Assembly: GCA_044221555.1 (NCBI GenBank) | Contig: JBGAOY010000039.1 | Coordinates: 1-22,837 of the forward strand | Reading direction: 5' to 3' | Origin: JAEUJM01 sp044221555 | GTDB taxonomy: Bacteria; Actinomycetota; Acidimicrobiia; Acidimicrobiales; DATDAH01 | Length of the DNA stretch: 22,837 nt | Shown here: positions 21,810 to 22,837 of the stretch, in pieces | Layout: every line of letters begins with the position of its first letter | How positions within the stretch are numbered: position 1 is the stretch's first letter | The notes under the pieces: generated by a model | What the model saw: only the letters and a program-made list of their open reading frames with translations | What the model was told of the DNA's origin: nothing | Databases searched by the model: none | Translations under genes and position numbers: made by a program

Positions 21810-21874
21810 GCCCGAGGGACGAGGGCGGGGCCCGAGCGGCCCGGCGACGGAGTCGCCAGGAGCGGGAAGCATGA
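21806..21874 (+). CDS. Repeat mini-ORF 1 (22 aa)
   Basis: The ATG overlaps the glycosyltransferase TGA (ATGA), with AGGAGG (21796-21801) upstream. The peptide begins MSPRDEGGAR and ends RQEREA; it is highly charged and Arg-rich. Its TGA lies in the ATGA of the next unit. Whether the peptide has a function or only passes ribosomes on is unknown. Confidence 0.4.
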   Translation: MSPRDEGGARAARRRSRQEREA

Positions 21875-21939
21875 GCCCGAGGGACGAGGGCGGGGCCCGA
21901 GCGGCCCGGCGACGGAGTCGCCAGGAGCGGGAAGCATGA
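21871..21939 (+). CDS. Repeat mini-ORF 2 (22 aa, identical peptide)
   Basis: It has the same DNA and the same peptide as mini-ORF 1, in the next reading frame because the unit length is 65. AGGAG at 21858-21862 is 8 nt before the ATG. It stops in the ATGA of unit 3. Confidence 0.4.
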   Translation: MSPRDEGGARAARRRSRQEREA

Positions 21940-22004
21940 GCCCGAGGGACGAGGGCGGGGCCCGAACGGCCCGGCGACGCAGGAGCCAGGAGTGGGAAAC
22001 GTGA
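21936..22004 (+). CDS. Repeat mini-ORF 3 (22 aa, diverged peptide)
   Basis: It begins MSPRDEGGAR like the others but ends SQEWET. AGGAG at 21923-21927 precedes it. Its TGA overlaps the GTG of the downstream membrane protein (GTGA at 22001-22004). Despite 6 base changes the frame is still open, and the Shine-Dalgarno for the next gene (21988-21992) is intact. Confidence 0.4.
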   Translation: MSPRDEGGARTARRRRSQEWET

Positions 22005-22837
22005 GCCAGATCGAGTCCGAGGCGCCCGGGCCGTGGTGGGGCGAAGAAGCGCCCGTGCCCGCACCGCGGCCCGGTCATCGGGCCATGGCCCTGCTCCTGC
22101 CCGTGGGTGTCGCCCTCCTCGTCTGCGCCCTGCTGGTGGCGCGTGGCCGGATGGTGGCCGCCGCGGTCCTGGTCGTGGTGATCACCGGGGTGACGGTGGG
22201 CCGCATGGTGTCGCCCGCGTTCGAGCACGGCTTCGTGCGGGTGCTCGACTGGTTCGGGCGCGGTGTCGGCCACGTGCTGCGGTGGGTCCTGCTCAGCTTC
22301 ATGTTCGTCGTCGTGTTCGTGCCGGTGTCGTTGTTCGAGCTAGTGTTCCACCGCCGGTCGCTGGGGCGGCCGCGAGGGGTGGGTGACGGGTGGATCCCCA
22401 AGGTGGCGATGGGGCCCGCCGGGGCGCCGACACGCGGGTTCGGCACCGAGCCCGCCAAGGCACCGGGCGCGAAGCGCTCGAAGCTGGTCACCGCGGTGTT
22501 CGTGGTGGCGGTGCTCGTCGTCGTCGACCTGGCGATGGGCGCCGCCCTGACCGCCACGGGGACCCTTCCGCCCATCGACCGGGGCGACCTGGTCGCGCTC
22601 GTCGAGCAGTCGTTGCAGCGCGACATGGCCCAGCCGCCCATCAACGCGTCGCCGTGGGCGCCACAGCACGGCGAGGACATGGCCGCGTTCGAGCTGCAGA
22701 CCAACGACTACGTGCCCTACATCGTGCGTGGTCACCACGAGTTCTCGAGCCCCACGGTCAACGTGACGGACCGTGAGCGGGTGTCGTACGAGCCGGCCCT
22801 GGCCGACGGGGTCGAGCCGCTGCGGGTGGCCTTCTTC
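22001..22837 (+). CDS. Membrane protein with SxtJ-like N-terminus, running into a probable SGNH hydrolase (3' end outside window)
   Basis: The frame is open for 279 codons from GTG 22001 to the window end. AGGAG lies 8 nt before the start. The N-terminal part has two adjacent hydrophobic segments (about 29-46 and 51-66), then a helix pair FGRGVGHVLRWVLLSF and VVVFVPVSLFELVFHRRSLGR. That arrangement resembles SxtJ-type small membrane proteins of polysaccharide loci. A further membrane helix (about 163-185) leads to an outer part with FELQTNDYVPYIVRGHHEF and YEPALADGVEPLRVAFF. The last words are the usual lead-in to a GGST/GDS motif of SGNH hydrolases, which would lie just beyond the window. 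A fused O-acyl-modifying enzyme is the inference. Confidence 0.65.
   Translation, partial: MSQIESEAPGPWWGEEAPVPAPRPGHRAMALLLPVGVALLVCALLVARGRMVAAAVLVVVITGVTVGRMVSPAFEHGFVRVLDWFGRGVGHVLRWVLLSFMFVVVFVPVSLFELVFHRRSLGRPRGVGDGWIPKVAMGPAGAPTRGFGTEPAKAPGAKRSKLVTAVFVVAVLVVVDLAMGAALTATGTLPPIDRGDLVALVEQSLQRDMAQPPINASPWAPQHGEDMAAFELQTNDYVPYIVRGHHEFSSPTVNVTDRERVSYEPALADGVEPLRVAFF

Larger units (their letters stand above)
21806..22000 (+). repeat. Three tandem 65-bp repeats with start codons and Shine-Dalgarno sites
   Basis: Units start at 21806, 21871 and 21936. Units 1 and 2 are identical over 65 bp and unit 3 differs at 6 positions. Each begins ATGAGCCCGAGG and ends with AGGAG plus 8 nt. In units 1 and 2 two hairpins can form: GGGCC-CGAGC-GGCCC and GGCGAC-GGA-GTCGCC, the second placed just before the Shine-Dalgarno. 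Unit 3 loses the second hairpin and keeps AGGAG. There are no spacers, so this is not a CRISPR array. The 11-mer CGAGGGACGAG also occurs at 14688-14698. Confidence 0.95.

Noticed and set aside
21806..22000. The three 65-bp repeats as a CRISPR array.
   Set aside because: The units abut directly with no spacers, and no cas gene is present.
20178..22064. A minus-strand open frame of 628 codons under the glycosyltransferase and the 65-bp repeats.
   Set aside because: It has Arg/Ala/Pro-biased composition and no recognisable domain, while the plus strand encodes a multi-helix membrane protein with family motifs.

Overview
This is a very GC-rich window with GTG and TTG starts, ATGA-type stop/start overlaps and short TANNNT -10 boxes. 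Gene content (a SigK/RskA-like sigma pair, MutY without a NUDIX domain, SufB of actinobacterial type, Thr-rich lipoprotein tails) points to an Actinomycetota chromosome. A member of the Acidimicrobiia is my best guess, but that is inference. I found no rRNA, tRNA, transposase, CRISPR array or phage gene.

Layout. 1-327: the end of a PAS-like protein. 434-3364: a closely packed run of MaoC-like hydratase, membrane-anchored SGNH hydrolase, SAM methyltransferase and MutY. 3437-7253: an ECF sigma factor and its RskA-like anti-sigma, then a cupredoxin lipoprotein and two Tat-type ferritin-like proteins. The sigma gene has an upstream sequence matching the published SigK promoter consensus. 7285-8151 (minus): an alpha/beta hydrolase. 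8229-10154: an MBL-fold hydrolase, a flavin reductase-like protein and a gamma carbonic anhydrase-like protein. 10249-13874: two ABC half-transporters with complementary degenerate and canonical ATP sites, preceded by two mini-ORFs. 13924-14649: a His-rich lipoprotein. 14741-17629 (minus): a PAS4-GGDEF-EAL c-di-GMP protein. 17790-19193: a sufB that stands apart from sufC and sufD. 19222-20190 (minus): a protein with its Rieske domain at the C-terminus. 20406-end: a GT-C membrane glycosyltransferase, three tandem 65-bp repeats, and the start of a membrane protein that runs into what looks like an SGNH hydrolase domain.

How the parts may work together. The sigma/anti-sigma pair followed by exported copper-type and di-iron-type proteins looks like an envelope metal or oxidative-stress module. 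The His-rich lipoprotein at 13924 could belong to the same physiology, but nothing links it directly. The last genes look like a cell-surface polysaccharide locus that continues beyond the window.

Most unusual structure. At 21806-22004 each 65-bp repeat carries its own Shine-Dalgarno sequence, start codon and 22-codon ORF. Each ORF stops inside the next start codon. Because 65 is not a multiple of three, the chain steps through all three reading frames and ends exactly on the GTG of the downstream gene. Several genes also have a -10 box 6-8 nt before the start codon, which suggests leaderless transcripts.
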